NCBI RefSeq assembly: GCF_019049255.1 | Contig: NZ_JAGMUJ010000040.1 | Span: 186,001 to 250,000, forward strand | Direction of reading: 5' to 3' | Length of the DNA: 64,000 nucleotides | DNA from: Streptomyces sp. AC558_RSS880 | GTDB taxonomy: Bacteria; Actinomycetota; Actinomycetes; Streptomycetales; Streptomycetaceae | Notes under the pieces: generated by a model | Seen by the model: the letters and a program-made list of their open reading frames with translations, nothing else | Database searches by the model: none | What the model was told of the DNA's origin: nothing | Translations under genes and position numbers: made by a program | Shown here: positions 49,132-57,164 of the stretch, piece after piece | Numbering within the stretch: the first letter of the stretch is position 1 | Layout: each line of letters begins with the position of its first letter

Positions 49132-49845
49132 TCAGTCGCGGGGTTCGAAGCCGTCCAGCATCCGGCCGATCGCCCGCTCGAACACCGCCTCCAGATCGAT
49201 CGGCCCGGCGTCCTCCGCGAAGGCCGCCGCCATCCGCGGGTACTCACCGGTCGCGATCCGGCCGCCCAGGTAGGCGATCCGGACGGCGTCCTCCTGCTCC
49301 TGCGACCAGGGCAGCGAGCGGGTGCGCTCGGCGGTGGCCAGCTCGTTGGTGACGTAGGTCGTCACGATGCCGTTCAGTATCGCGATCAGTTCCAGCTTGG
49401 TGCCGTAGGACCCGGGGAGCGTGTCCAGACAGGCCAGGCAGTGCTCGAGGTAGCGCAGGGAGTTGGGGCTGAAGCCGTAGACCGGTGACATCAGCCGCGG
49501 CAGCCACGGGTGGCGGTGCATCAGCGCGCGGGTCTGGTGGGCCGCCCGGAGCATGTCGGCGCGCCAGTCACCGCTCGGCTCCCACAGTTCGTGCTCGCCG
49601 CCGGCCGCGTCCACCATCAGCTCGTACAGGTCCTCCTTGCGGGGGACGTAGTTGTACAGCGACATGGTGCCGCAGCCCAGTTCGGCGGCGACGCGGCGCA
49701 TGGAGACCGCGTCCAGGCCCTCGGCGTCCGCGATCCGCACCGCCGCCGCCGCGATGTCGGCGCGTGTGTACGCCGGTCGCGGTCCACGGCCGGTGCGCTC
49801 GGGGCGCGCCCAGATCACTTGGGGTTCGGCCGCTCGGCCCGCCAT
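49132..49845 (-). CDS. TetR family repressor of the adjacent ABC exporter
   Basis: A 237-aa regulator. HTH residues ~27-72: YTRADIAAAAVRIADAEGLDAVSMRRVAAELGCGTMSLYNYVPRKEDLYELMVDAA. The C-terminal domain (LRAAHQTRALMHRHPWLPRLMSPVYGFSPNSLRYLEHCLACLD) is of the TetR_C type often paired with drug exporters. AGGTGATGACCG precedes the ATG. Divergent from an ABC ATPase-permease operon with a pair of matching 21-base operators between, so it almost certainly represses the exporter. Confidence 0.9.
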   Translation of the reverse strand: MAGRAAEPQVIWARPERTGRGPRPAYTRADIAAAAVRIADAEGLDAVSMRRVAAELGCGTMSLYNYVPRKEDLYELMVDAAGGEHELWEPSGDWRADMLRAAHQTRALMHRHPWLPRLMSPVYGFSPNSLRYLEHCLACLDTLPGSYGTKLELIAILNGIVTTYVTNELATAERTRSLPWSQEQEDAVRIAYLGGRIATGEYPRMAAAFAEDAGPIDLEAVFERAIGRMLDGFEPRD

Positions 49846-49871
49846 CGGTCATCACCTCTCCCCCCATCATA

Positions 49872-49892
49872 ATTACGTACGCCGTACGTAAT
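49872..49892. promoter_or_regulatory. TetR operator O1 in the divergent promoter region
   Basis: ATTACGTACG-C-CGTACGTAAT is a perfect 21-base palindrome with 10-base arms. It lies 27 bases upstream of the TetR gene and 17 bases upstream of the ABC ATPase start. Confidence 0.8.
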
Positions 49893-49908
49893 GCGCTATG
49901 GTCGCCTC

Positions 49909-50880
49909 ATGACTACTACGTACGCTGTACTTAGTGAGGGTCTGGAGAAGCGTTTCGGGGAGGTCCATGCCCTGCGCGGGCTGGATCTGGCGGTGGCCGA
50001 GGGCACGGTGTGCGGGGTGCTCGGGCCCAACGGCGCGGGCAAGACGACGGCCGTCCGGCTGCTGACCACGCTGTTGCGGCCCGACGCGGGCTCCGCGCGG
50101 GTCGCGGGCCACGACCTCGTACGGGAGGCCGCCGCCGTACGGCGCAGGATCGGCGTCACCGGGCAGGACACCTCGATCGACGGGGACCTCACGGGCCGCG
50201 AGAACCTGCGGCTGTTCGCCCGGCTGCACCGGGTGGACGGGGCGGCCGCACGGGCCGCCGAGCTGCTGGACCGCTTCGGACTGGCGGAGGCGGCCGACCG
50301 GCCGGCGTCCGGCTGGTCGGGCGGCATGCGGCGCCGGCTGGACCTGGCGGCGAGCCTGATCCGCCGCCCCGAGGTGCTGTTCCTGGACGAGCCGACGACC
50401 GGGCTCGATCCGGCGAGCCGCAATCTCATCTGGGACGCGGTGCGGGAACTGACCGGTGAGGGCACGACCGTGCTGCTCACCACCCAGTACCTGGAGGAGG
50501 CCGACCGGCTCGCCGACGACATCGCCCTGGTGGACCGGGGCCGGGTCGCGCACACCGGCTCGCCGGCCGAGCTCAAGGCGCTGGTCGGCACGCACGCCGA
50601 GGTGGTCGTGGCGGACGCGGAGGCGCTGGTGGCGGCGGCCGGGGTGCTCGACCGGCTGACGGGCGCCCAGCCGTCCCTGGACCGGGAGCGCAACGCCGTC
50701 GGCGCGGTCACCAAGGACGCGACACTCACCCTCCCGCACCTGGTGCGCACGCTGGACGCGGCGGGCGTGCCGCTGCTCGACGCGAGCCTGAGGCCGCCGA
50801 CCCTCGACGACGTGTTCCTGCGGCTGACCGACGGCCCCGGCCCCCACCACCCCTTCGACGACAAGGAGCGTGCCGCGTGA
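49909..50880 (+). CDS. Drug-exporter type ABC ATPase (DrrA-like)
   Basis: A 323-aa ATPase of the DrrA family. Walker A GPNGAGKTT (residues ~41-49), Q-loop GVTGQDTSIDGDLTGRENL, signature SGGMRRRLDLAASLI, Walker B VLFLDEPTTGLDPASR, H-loop switch LLTTQYLEEADRLADDIALVDRGRV, and the family C-terminus LRPPTLDDVFLRLTDG. The ATG at 49909 precedes TTTYAVLSEGLEKRF; the codons for residues 3-9 overlap a second operator copy. It powers the permease encoded next (GTGA overlap). Probably exports a hydrophobic compound or antibiotic. Confidence 0.93.
   Translation: MTTTYAVLSEGLEKRFGEVHALRGLDLAVAEGTVCGVLGPNGAGKTTAVRLLTTLLRPDAGSARVAGHDLVREAAAVRRRIGVTGQDTSIDGDLTGRENLRLFARLHRVDGAAARAAELLDRFGLAEAADRPASGWSGGMRRRLDLAASLIRRPEVLFLDEPTTGLDPASRNLIWDAVRELTGEGTTVLLTTQYLEEADRLADDIALVDRGRVAHTGSPAELKALVGTHAEVVVADAEALVAAAGVLDRLTGAQPSLDRERNAVGAVTKDATLTLPHLVRTLDAAGVPLLDASLRPPTLDDVFLRLTDGPGPHHPFDDKERAA
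49915..49935. promoter_or_regulatory. TetR operator O2, inside the first codons of the ABC gene
   Basis: ACTACGTACGCTGTACTTAGT matches O1 at 17 of 21 bases. Its centre is 43 bases from that of O1, about four helical turns, so two TetR dimers could bind on the same face. It lies wholly within the coding sequence of the ABC ATPase. Confidence 0.65.
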
Positions 50881-51659
50881 GCACGTTGGCGTACGACGGC
50901 ACCGCGATGCTCGGCCGGCAGCTGCGGCGGATGCGGAACAACCCGGGGCTGCTGGTCCTCACCCAGACGATGCCCGTCAGCATGCTGCTGTTCTTCGGCT
51001 ACGTCTTCGGCAGCGCGCTCGCCGTGCCGGGCGCGGAGTACCGGTCCTTCCTGGTGCCGGGGCTGCTGGTGGCGACGGCGGCGGGTGGTGTCATGACCGG
51101 CATGTTCCAGTCGGCGCAGGACGTCCACCGGGGGGTGACGGACCGGTTCCGCACGCTGCCGATGAGCCGGGCGGCCGTGCCGGCGGGCCAGGCGGTGGCG
51201 GACGTGCTGGTGACGGCGGCCGGGACGGTGCCGTTCCTGCTGGTGGGGCTCGCGGTGGGCTGGCGGGTGGAAGGCGGCGCGCTCGAGGCCGTGGGCGCCG
51301 TCGCCCTGTTGCTGCTGTTCCGGTTCGCCTGTGTGTGGATCGGGATGTACCTCGGTCTGCTCACCCGGAACGAGGAGGCGGCCGGTCAGCTGGGCGGGGC
51401 GACCTTCCTGCTGCCGCTGCTGTCCAGCGCGTACATCCCGACGGCGGGGCTGCCGGACGGGCTGCGTACGGTCGCGGAGTGGAACCCGATCAGCGCGGTG
51501 GCGACGGCGCTGCGGGACCTGTTCGGCAACGCGCCCGTGCCCGACGGGGCGGCCTGGCCGGTGGCGCATCCCGTCGCGGGGTCACTGGGGTGGTGCGCGG
51601 TGCTGCTCGTGGTGTTCGTACCCCTGGCGGTACGGCAGTACGGGCGCGGGAGGGGGTGA
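50877..51659 (+). CDS. ABC-2 type permease (DrrB-like)
   Basis: A 260-aa membrane protein with six hydrophobic segments. ABC-2 family signature: NPGLLVLTQTMPVSMLLFFGYVFGSAL, SFLVPGLLVATAAGGVMTGMFQSAQDVHRGVTDRFRTLPMSRAAV, and the late AEWNPISAVATALRDLFGNAP. Coupled to the ATPase gene by a GTGA overlap, forming a two-gene exporter operon under the TetR at 49132. Confidence 0.92.
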   Translation: MSTLAYDGTAMLGRQLRRMRNNPGLLVLTQTMPVSMLLFFGYVFGSALAVPGAEYRSFLVPGLLVATAAGGVMTGMFQSAQDVHRGVTDRFRTLPMSRAAVPAGQAVADVLVTAAGTVPFLLVGLAVGWRVEGGALEAVGAVALLLLFRFACVWIGMYLGLLTRNEEAAGQLGGATFLLPLLSSAYIPTAGLPDGLRTVAEWNPISAVATALRDLFGNAPVPDGAAWPVAHPVAGSLGWCAVLLVVFVPLAVRQYGRGRG

Positions 51660-51859
51660 GGCTCCCGGGGCGGATGTCAGGTTCCTGCCAGGGTGGGGCC
51701 GACCGGTGCGCCCCCGGAGCACTGCCGGGTGGGAACGGGGGCGCCGGCACGGGGAAGTGCCGGTGTCGGACCGAGCGCCGGACGCCACCGGTGCCGCGGG
51801 GACGACGGACGGGGCGGGGCGCCGCGCCGGGACGGTGGTGGGCCGCCCGGGCGCTGGCG

Positions 51860-52135
51860 CTACCGGCTGCCGAACAGGGAGCGGCGCAGTCGACGCAGCG
51901 GGGCGAAGAGCGAGACGCGGCTCGCCCGGGCCCGCGCGCTCCTGGCTCCGCGGTCGTGCGCGGTGTCACGCGCGATGAGCTCGCGCATCAGCGACGTCGC
52001 CTCGGCCGCCTCCCGCTGCGGGACCGCGGGTCCCCCGAGGACCGAGAGATGGCGGTCGAGGCGCGAACTGGTCGCGCTGCTGCCGCAGGTGATCGCAGGG
52101 ACCCTGGCCCTGCTGCGCACTGTTATCTGTTCCAT
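51860..52135 (-). CDS. Small conserved-looking basic protein (91 aa)
   Basis: ATG 52135 has GGGGAG five bases upstream. Sequence MEQITVRSRARVPAITCGSS, then TSSRLDRHLSVLGGPAVPQREAAEATSLMRELIARDTAH and a strongly basic tail (SLFAPLRRLRRSLFGSR). No domain recognised; the core looks familiar from other streptomycetes. The frame is open to 52201 but the extra residues are unlike the rest. It lies between the ABC exporter (convergent) and the anti-sigma gene. Confidence 0.65.
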   Translation of the reverse strand: MEQITVRSRARVPAITCGSSATSSRLDRHLSVLGGPAVPQREAAEATSLMRELIARDTAHDRGARSARARASRVSLFAPLRRLRRSLFGSR

Positions 52136-52261
52136 GTCACTCCCCACCCGTACGAGTCCACCCGGCCCGGGCAGGGTAACCCTATCGTCCCGTTCGGGCA
52201 CTCGTGTATCGAGGCCACAGGATTCACCTTCCCCGTAAGGGGGTTGACGAACACGCGTCGA

Positions 52262-53080
52262 TCACTCTCCGAATCCGACCGTTTTCAGGGCGAGTTGAAC
52301 GACGGGCTGCGAGGTGGGCCGCGGTGACCCGCCATCGGGTTCGACGGTCACGGCGAGTGACGTCGCGGCGGTGTCGAGGCCGGAGGCGATCAGGGGCGTG
52401 TCGCCCTCGAACAGCCCCAGGGAACGCGGTCGTGCGTCCGGGCCCATGAGCCAGAGCTGGCGCACACGTCCGTTCGGGGGGTCGCCGTATCCGCCGAGGG
52501 TGACGACCGCGCTGCGGGTCGATGCGGAAGCGATCACTCCGATCGTGCGGCCGCGCGCGTCCCGGCCGCTGCTCGAGCGGGCGTCCGGGGCGGCGAGAAC
52601 GTGGGCGATCTCACGTGACCGGTCGCGTTCGGCGGTCAGCTGGTCCCGGGTCCGGTCCGCCTGGACGGCGAAGAGCGCGGCGACGACGAGCGCCGCGGCG
52701 GCGGTGGCCGTCGCGAACGGCACGAACAGCGGCGTGCGGCGCCGCTCGCGGGGGCCCGGCGGGGGCGCGGTGCCCCAGACGTGCGGCGGGAGTCGCGTGG
52801 CACGCGCGCGTGCCGGTTCCCGGGGCGCGGGTTCCTGCGGGGTGGTCCGTACGGCGGCCAGGACCCGGTCCCGCAGCGCGGCGGGCGCGGGGGCGGCCGT
52901 GGACCAGGCGAGACGGACGGCGTCCTCGGCGAGGGCCCGCACCTCGGCGGCACAGCGGGCGCAGGACTCCAGGTGCCTCTCGAAGCGGACGCGTTCGGCG
53001 GGTTCCAGGGCGTCGAGGGCGTAGGGGGCGGCGAGCGAGTGCGGGTCCCCGCGGCGCGGCAGTCGGTCGAACAGGCTCAT
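52262..53080 (-). CDS. Anti-sigma factor, RskA type with zinc motif
   Basis: A 272-aa membrane protein. The N-terminal zinc-binding anti-sigma domain has HLESCARCAAEV (H-x3-C-x2-C). A single transmembrane helix (TPLFVPFATATAAAALVVAALFAVQ, ~residues 118-140) is followed by the external RskA domain (VVTLGGYGDPPNGRVRQLWLMGPDARPRSLGLFEG). It holds the cognate ECF sigma factor at the membrane until a signal triggers proteolysis. The start overlaps the sigma gene's stop (ATGA). ATG 53080 chosen for that reason. Confidence 0.92.
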   Translation of the reverse strand: MSLFDRLPRRGDPHSLAAPYALDALEPAERVRFERHLESCARCAAEVRALAEDAVRLAWSTAAPAPAALRDRVLAAVRTTPQEPAPREPARARATRLPPHVWGTAPPPGPRERRRTPLFVPFATATAAAALVVAALFAVQADRTRDQLTAERDRSREIAHVLAAPDARSSSGRDARGRTIGVIASASTRSAVVTLGGYGDPPNGRVRQLWLMGPDARPRSLGLFEGDTPLIASGLDTAATSLAVTVEPDGGSPRPTSQPVVQLALKTVGFGE

Positions 53081-53619
53081 GCCGCGCCTCCCAGGCAGTC
53101 GCGCAGGCGGGTCAGTCCGTCGCGCATACGGGTCTTGACCGTGCCCAGCGGGAGGGACAGCCGCTCGGCCACCTCCCGGTAGGTGTAGCCGTCGTAGTAG
53201 GCGAGGGTGACCGACTGTCTCTGGAGTGCGGTGAGGCGGTCCAGGCAGCGGCGCACCCACTCGCGTTCGAGTCCGGCCTCCACCTCCTCGGCGACCTGGT
53301 CGAAGGCGGGGCCGGGGCCGCGCCGGGCCTCGCGCTGCTCGCGTTCGCCGGCCGCGCGGGCGCTGCGCACCCGGTCGACGGCGCGGCGGTGGGCGAGGGT
53401 GAGGACCCAGGACAGCGCGCTGCCCCGGCCGGGGTCGAACCGCGCGGCGGAGCGCCAGAGTTCGAGCAGCACCTCCTGGGCCACCTCCTCGGACTGGGCG
53501 GGATCGCGCACCACGCGCCGCACCAGCCCGTACACCGGCCCGGAGACCAGCCCGTACAGGTCCTCGAACGCCTTCTGGTCACCTCCGGCCACCAGCACCA
53601 GCAGCTCGTCCGCCTCCAA
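53077..53619 (-). CDS. ECF RNA polymerase sigma factor (SigK-like group)
   Basis: A 180-aa sigma factor. Region 2: KAFEDLYGLVSGPVYGLVRRVVRDPAQSEEVAQEVLLELWRSAARFDPGRGSALSWVLTLAHRRAVDRVR. Region 4: LDRLTALQRQSVTLAYYDGYTYREVAERLSLPLGTVKTRMRDGLTRLRDCL. The TTG start at 53619 is inferred from AGGGGG eight bases upstream and from where homology starts; there is no ATG or GTG in frame nearby. Partner of the downstream anti-sigma gene. It is divergent from the DUF4331 operon, which is its likely target. Confidence 0.93.
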   Translation of the reverse strand: MEADELLVLVAGGDQKAFEDLYGLVSGPVYGLVRRVVRDPAQSEEVAQEVLLELWRSAARFDPGRGSALSWVLTLAHRRAVDRVRSARAAGEREQREARRGPGPAFDQVAEEVEAGLEREWVRRCLDRLTALQRQSVTLAYYDGYTYREVAERLSLPLGTVKTRMRDGLTRLRDCLGGAA

Positions 53620-53862
53620 CGCGCATCCCCCTCTCCGGCCCCGGCGGGCCGTCCGGTCACACGAGGCGTGCGCGGCGAGCGAGCCTCCGGACGGTAAGTA
53701 CGGATCAACGGACCGAAAACGCGGGTCGGCAGCGGGAAATGCTACGGGCGTACGGGCCCGGCGGGAGGGGGTCCGGACGAATTCCCGAACTCCACCCATC
53801 CGGCCCGCCGTCCGCTCCGAAAACCAGTGCGTCAAGGCAAGTCGGCACTGAGGACGGACGGC

Positions 53863-55395
53863 ATGACAACTGACTCCAGGACCGGTGCGGGGCGCGGGAG
53901 TCTCGCGACCCTGATCTGTGGTGCGCTGGCCGCCGGGGGGCTCGCGGCCGCCGGCGTGACCGCGCTGGACCCCGAGGCGGCCTCCGCCTCCAGCCATCGG
54001 GAGGCCCCGCTGATCTCGGGCACCCCGCAGTACGACAACACGGACCTGTACGCGTTCGTCAGCCCCGACAGGCCGGACACGACGACGATCATCGCGAACT
54101 GGATCCCCTTCGAGGAGCCGGCCGGCGGACCGAACTTCTTCACGTTCGCCGAGGACGCGCAGTACGACATCCACATCGACAACAACGGGGACGCGCAGGG
54201 CGAGCTGCTGTTCCGCTACACGTTCAGGACGCACACGAAGAACGACAAGACGTTCCTCTACAACACCGGCCCGGTCACCGGTCTGGACGACCAGGATCTC
54301 AACATCACGCAGACCTACGACATCGAGCTGCTGAAGCTGAAGGACCAGCACGCGGTGTCCCGTACGAAGATCGCGGACGACGTCCCGGTGGCGCCGTCGA
54401 ACGTCGGCAAGGCGTCCATGCCGGACTACGACACCCTGCGCGAGCAGGCCGTGCGCGAACTCGCGGGCGGGGCGACGACGTTCGCCGGGCAGGCCGACGA
54501 CCCGTTCTTCCTGGACCTGCGGGTCTTCGACCTGCTGTACGGCGGGAACCTCTCCGAGGTCGGCAACGACACGCTCAAGGGCTACAACGTCAACTCCCTG
54601 GCGCTCCAGGTGCCGACCGACATGATCACCGAGTCGGCGGACCAGCCGGTCGTGGGCATCTGGTCGACGACGCAGCGCAAGAACGCCGAGGGGCACTTCG
54701 TGCAGGTGTCGCGGCTGGGCAACCCGCTGGTCAACGAGGTCGTCAACCCGCTGAAGGACAAGGACACGTTCAACGCGTCCGCGCCGTGGGACGACGCGCG
54801 GTTCCTGAAGAACGTCACCGAACCGGAGCTGCCGAAGCTCATCGAGGCGATCTACGAGATCGACGCGCCGGACGAGCCGCGCGACGACCTCGTCGACGTG
54901 TTCCTGAAGGGCGTCGAAGGGCTCAACCAGCCGCCGCACGTGAGGCCGTCGGAGATGCTGCGCCTGAACACGTCGATCGAGCCGGCCGCCGAGCCGAAGC
55001 GGCTGGGCGTCCTGGACGGGGACAACGCCGGCTTCCCCAACGGGCGGCGGCTGACGGACGACGTGATCGACGCCGCGCTCCAGGTCGTCGAGGGGGAACT
55101 GGTCGGCGCGAAGAACGACCTGGGGGACGCGGTCGACGCCAACGACAAGGAGTTCGGGGCGTCCTTCCCGTATCTGGCGAACCCCACGGAGGGGTCGCGC
55201 GGCCCGCTCGCCAAGGGCGTGGACGGCGGCAACGACGTGCGCAACCAGCTCGGTGACGCGCTGCGGCCGGCGGGTGCGGAGGGGGCCGACGACACGGCCC
55301 TGATCGCCGCGTCCGCCGGTGCGGGAGCCGGCGGGCTGCTGCTGATCGGAGCGGCGCTGATGTGGTGGCGCCGGATGCGCGGCCGGGCGTACTGA
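53863..55395 (+). CDS. DUF4331 secreted/membrane-anchored protein
   Basis: A 510-aa protein. The signal sequence LATLICGALAAGGLAAAGVTALDPEAASA is followed by SSHREAPLISGTPQYDNTDLYAFVSPD, the DUF4331 hallmark. A large beta-rich body contains IPFEEPAGGPNFFTFAEDAQYDIHIDNNGD and KDKDTFNASAPWDDARFLKNV. The C-terminus has a membrane helix (AASAGAGAGGLLLIGAALMWW) then MRGRAY, so it is anchored to the cell surface. First gene of a DUF4331-TPR-NicO operon facing the sigma factor. Role unknown; possible metal binding. Confidence 0.88.
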   Translation: MTTDSRTGAGRGSLATLICGALAAGGLAAAGVTALDPEAASASSHREAPLISGTPQYDNTDLYAFVSPDRPDTTTIIANWIPFEEPAGGPNFFTFAEDAQYDIHIDNNGDAQGELLFRYTFRTHTKNDKTFLYNTGPVTGLDDQDLNITQTYDIELLKLKDQHAVSRTKIADDVPVAPSNVGKASMPDYDTLREQAVRELAGGATTFAGQADDPFFLDLRVFDLLYGGNLSEVGNDTLKGYNVNSLALQVPTDMITESADQPVVGIWSTTQRKNAEGHFVQVSRLGNPLVNEVVNPLKDKDTFNASAPWDDARFLKNVTEPELPKLIEAIYEIDAPDEPRDDLVDVFLKGVEGLNQPPHVRPSEMLRLNTSIEPAAEPKRLGVLDGDNAGFPNGRRLTDDVIDAALQVVEGELVGAKNDLGDAVDANDKEFGASFPYLANPTEGSRGPLAKGVDGGNDVRNQLGDALRPAGAEGADDTALIAASAGAGAGGLLLIGAALMWWRRMRGRAY

Positions 55396-55493
55396 CCCGC
55401 CCCGCCCTGACCTGACCGGCGCGGCCCGCCCCCACGGCACGGGCCGCGCCGCCGACCCCCGCACCACCCGGCGAACGACCGAGGAGCAAGGCC

Positions 55494-57164
55494 ATGCCTG
55501 CGCGTACGAACGACAGCCCTCCGGACGGCGGGCGCGGCACCGAACCGCCCGCACCGGCGGAGCCCCGCCACGACAGGACACGGGACGAGGCGGCACATCA
55601 CCGCGGCCCGGACGAGGGACGTGCCCGGACGGGGGCCCAGGGGCGGCCGCCCCGGAAGACGGACCGACGGGGCGTGCCACGCGTGCCACCGGCCGCCCCG
55701 CACGCCGGCAGCGACGGTCGGGGTCCCGGAGCGGCCGGTCCGGACGGCGCGGGGCAGCGGGTCGGCACGGGGCAGCGGGTCGGCACGGGGCAGCGGGTCG
55801 GCGCGCCACGGTGGTTCCCCGCTGCCGTGCGGCGGTCGCGCGGGGCGCGTCGCACGGTGTGCGCCGGGCTGCTGGCCGTCGCGCTGACCGCCGGGGCCGT
55901 CGCGGTGGGGGAGGGAGGGGACGAGGGGCGGGCCGGGGCGGCCGGTGCCGCGCCGGCGGTCGTCGCCGGGGTGCTCGCCGGGGGCGAGCTCGGCGCCGGA
56001 ATCCGGTCGCTGCAGGCCCATCTGCGGGCACAGCCACGGGACTTCGGCGGCTGGGCCACCCTCGGGACCGCCTATGTCGAGCAGGCGCGGACCCAGGGGG
56101 ACCCCTCGCGCTATCCGCAGGCCGAGCGGGCGCTCGAGCGTTCCCTCGCGCTCGAACCCGGCAACGAGCAGGCCCTCGCCGGGCAGGCCGCCCTCGCCGC
56201 CGCGCGGCACGACTTCACCGGCGCCCTGGCCTACGCCGACCGGGCGCTGGAGCAGAACCCCTACAGCGAACGCGCCCTGTGCTCCCGTATCGACGCGCTG
56301 GTCGAGCTCGGCCGGTACGAGGAGGCCGCCGGGGCCGCCACCACCGCCGACCGCAGGCGGCCGGGGGTGCCCGTGTTCACGCGGTACGCGTACGTACGGG
56401 AGCTGCGCGGCGACGGGCGCACCGCGCGGGAGGTGCTGCGGCGGGCCCTGGACAGCGCGTCCTCGCCCGCGGACGTGGCGTACGTCGCGACCGCGCTGGG
56501 ACAGCTCGCCTGGAACCGGGGCGAGTACGGGACGGCTCTCGCGCACTACGCGCGGGCGCTCGCCGCCGACGACGGCCACCTCCCCGCCCTGGAGGGCCGG
56601 GCCCGCGCACAGGCCGCGAGCGGTGACCGCGCGGGCGCCGTGAAGACGCTGGAGCAGGTCGTCGCCCGCTCCCCGCTGCCCGGCCCCCTGGTCGCGCTCG
56701 GCGAGCTGTACGAGGACCGCGGCGCCGACGGCGACCGCGCGAGGGCACGCGACCAGTACGCCCTCGTCGACGCCTGGACCGCGCTGGCCCGGGCCGGCGG
56801 GGTCGAGGCCGACCTGGACACCGCGCTCGCCGCCGCCGATCACGGGGACACCGGTGAGGCGCTGCGCGCGGCCCGTGCGGAGTGGGACCGGCGGCACAGT
56901 GTGCACACCGCGGACGCCCTCGCCTGGGCCCTGCACGTCAACGGCCGCGACGAGGAGGCCCTTCCGTACGCCCGCCGCGCCACGGCCACCGGCTACCGCA
57001 GCGCCGCCTTCCTCTACCACCGGGGCATGATCGAGAAGGCCACCGGGCACGACCGCGCCGCCCGCGGCTCCCTCACCGCCGCGCTGGAGCTGAACCCCGG
57101 CTTCTCCCCGCTCGGCGCCCGTGCGGCCCGGGCCGCGCTGAAGGAACTGGAGGGGGCGCGTTGA
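55494..57164 (+). CDS. TPR-repeat protein with one membrane helix
   Basis: A 556-aa protein. The first ~110 residues are low-complexity and include the tandem repeat GQRVGTGQRVGTGQRVG. A membrane helix (RTVCAGLLAVALTAGAVAVG, ~residues 120-140) then leads to an external TPR array, for example ALERSLALEPGNEQALAGQAALAAARHDFTGALAYADRALEQNPYSERAL and ALAHYARALAADDGHLPALEGRARAQ. GAGGAGCAAGGCC precedes the ATG. It overlaps the next gene by TTGA. In this operon it may organise the DUF4331 protein with the transporter. Confidence 0.88.
   Translation: MPARTNDSPPDGGRGTEPPAPAEPRHDRTRDEAAHHRGPDEGRARTGAQGRPPRKTDRRGVPRVPPAAPHAGSDGRGPGAAGPDGAGQRVGTGQRVGTGQRVGAPRWFPAAVRRSRGARRTVCAGLLAVALTAGAVAVGEGGDEGRAGAAGAAPAVVAGVLAGGELGAGIRSLQAHLRAQPRDFGGWATLGTAYVEQARTQGDPSRYPQAERALERSLALEPGNEQALAGQAALAAARHDFTGALAYADRALEQNPYSERALCSRIDALVELGRYEEAAGAATTADRRRPGVPVFTRYAYVRELRGDGRTAREVLRRALDSASSPADVAYVATALGQLAWNRGEYGTALAHYARALAADDGHLPALEGRARAQAASGDRAGAVKTLEQVVARSPLPGPLVALGELYEDRGADGDRARARDQYALVDAWTALARAGGVEADLDTALAAADHGDTGEALRAARAEWDRRHSVHTADALAWALHVNGRDEEALPYARRATATGYRSAAFLYHRGMIEKATGHDRAARGSLTAALELNPGFSPLGARAARAALKELEGAR
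55751..55804 (+). repeat. Three 18-base tandem repeats inside the TPR gene
   Basis: 55751-55768, 55769-55786 and 55787-55804; units GGGGCAGCGGGTCGGCAC, the last with one change. In frame (GQRVGT), so copy-number change would keep the gene open. Lies in the disordered N-terminal region. Confidence 0.85.

Noticed and set aside
53077..56037. A 986-codon minus-strand frame ending in the sigma factor
   Set aside because: Only the last 180 codons resemble a protein family; the rest is antisense to the DUF4331 and TPR genes. The sigma gene is taken from TTG 53619.
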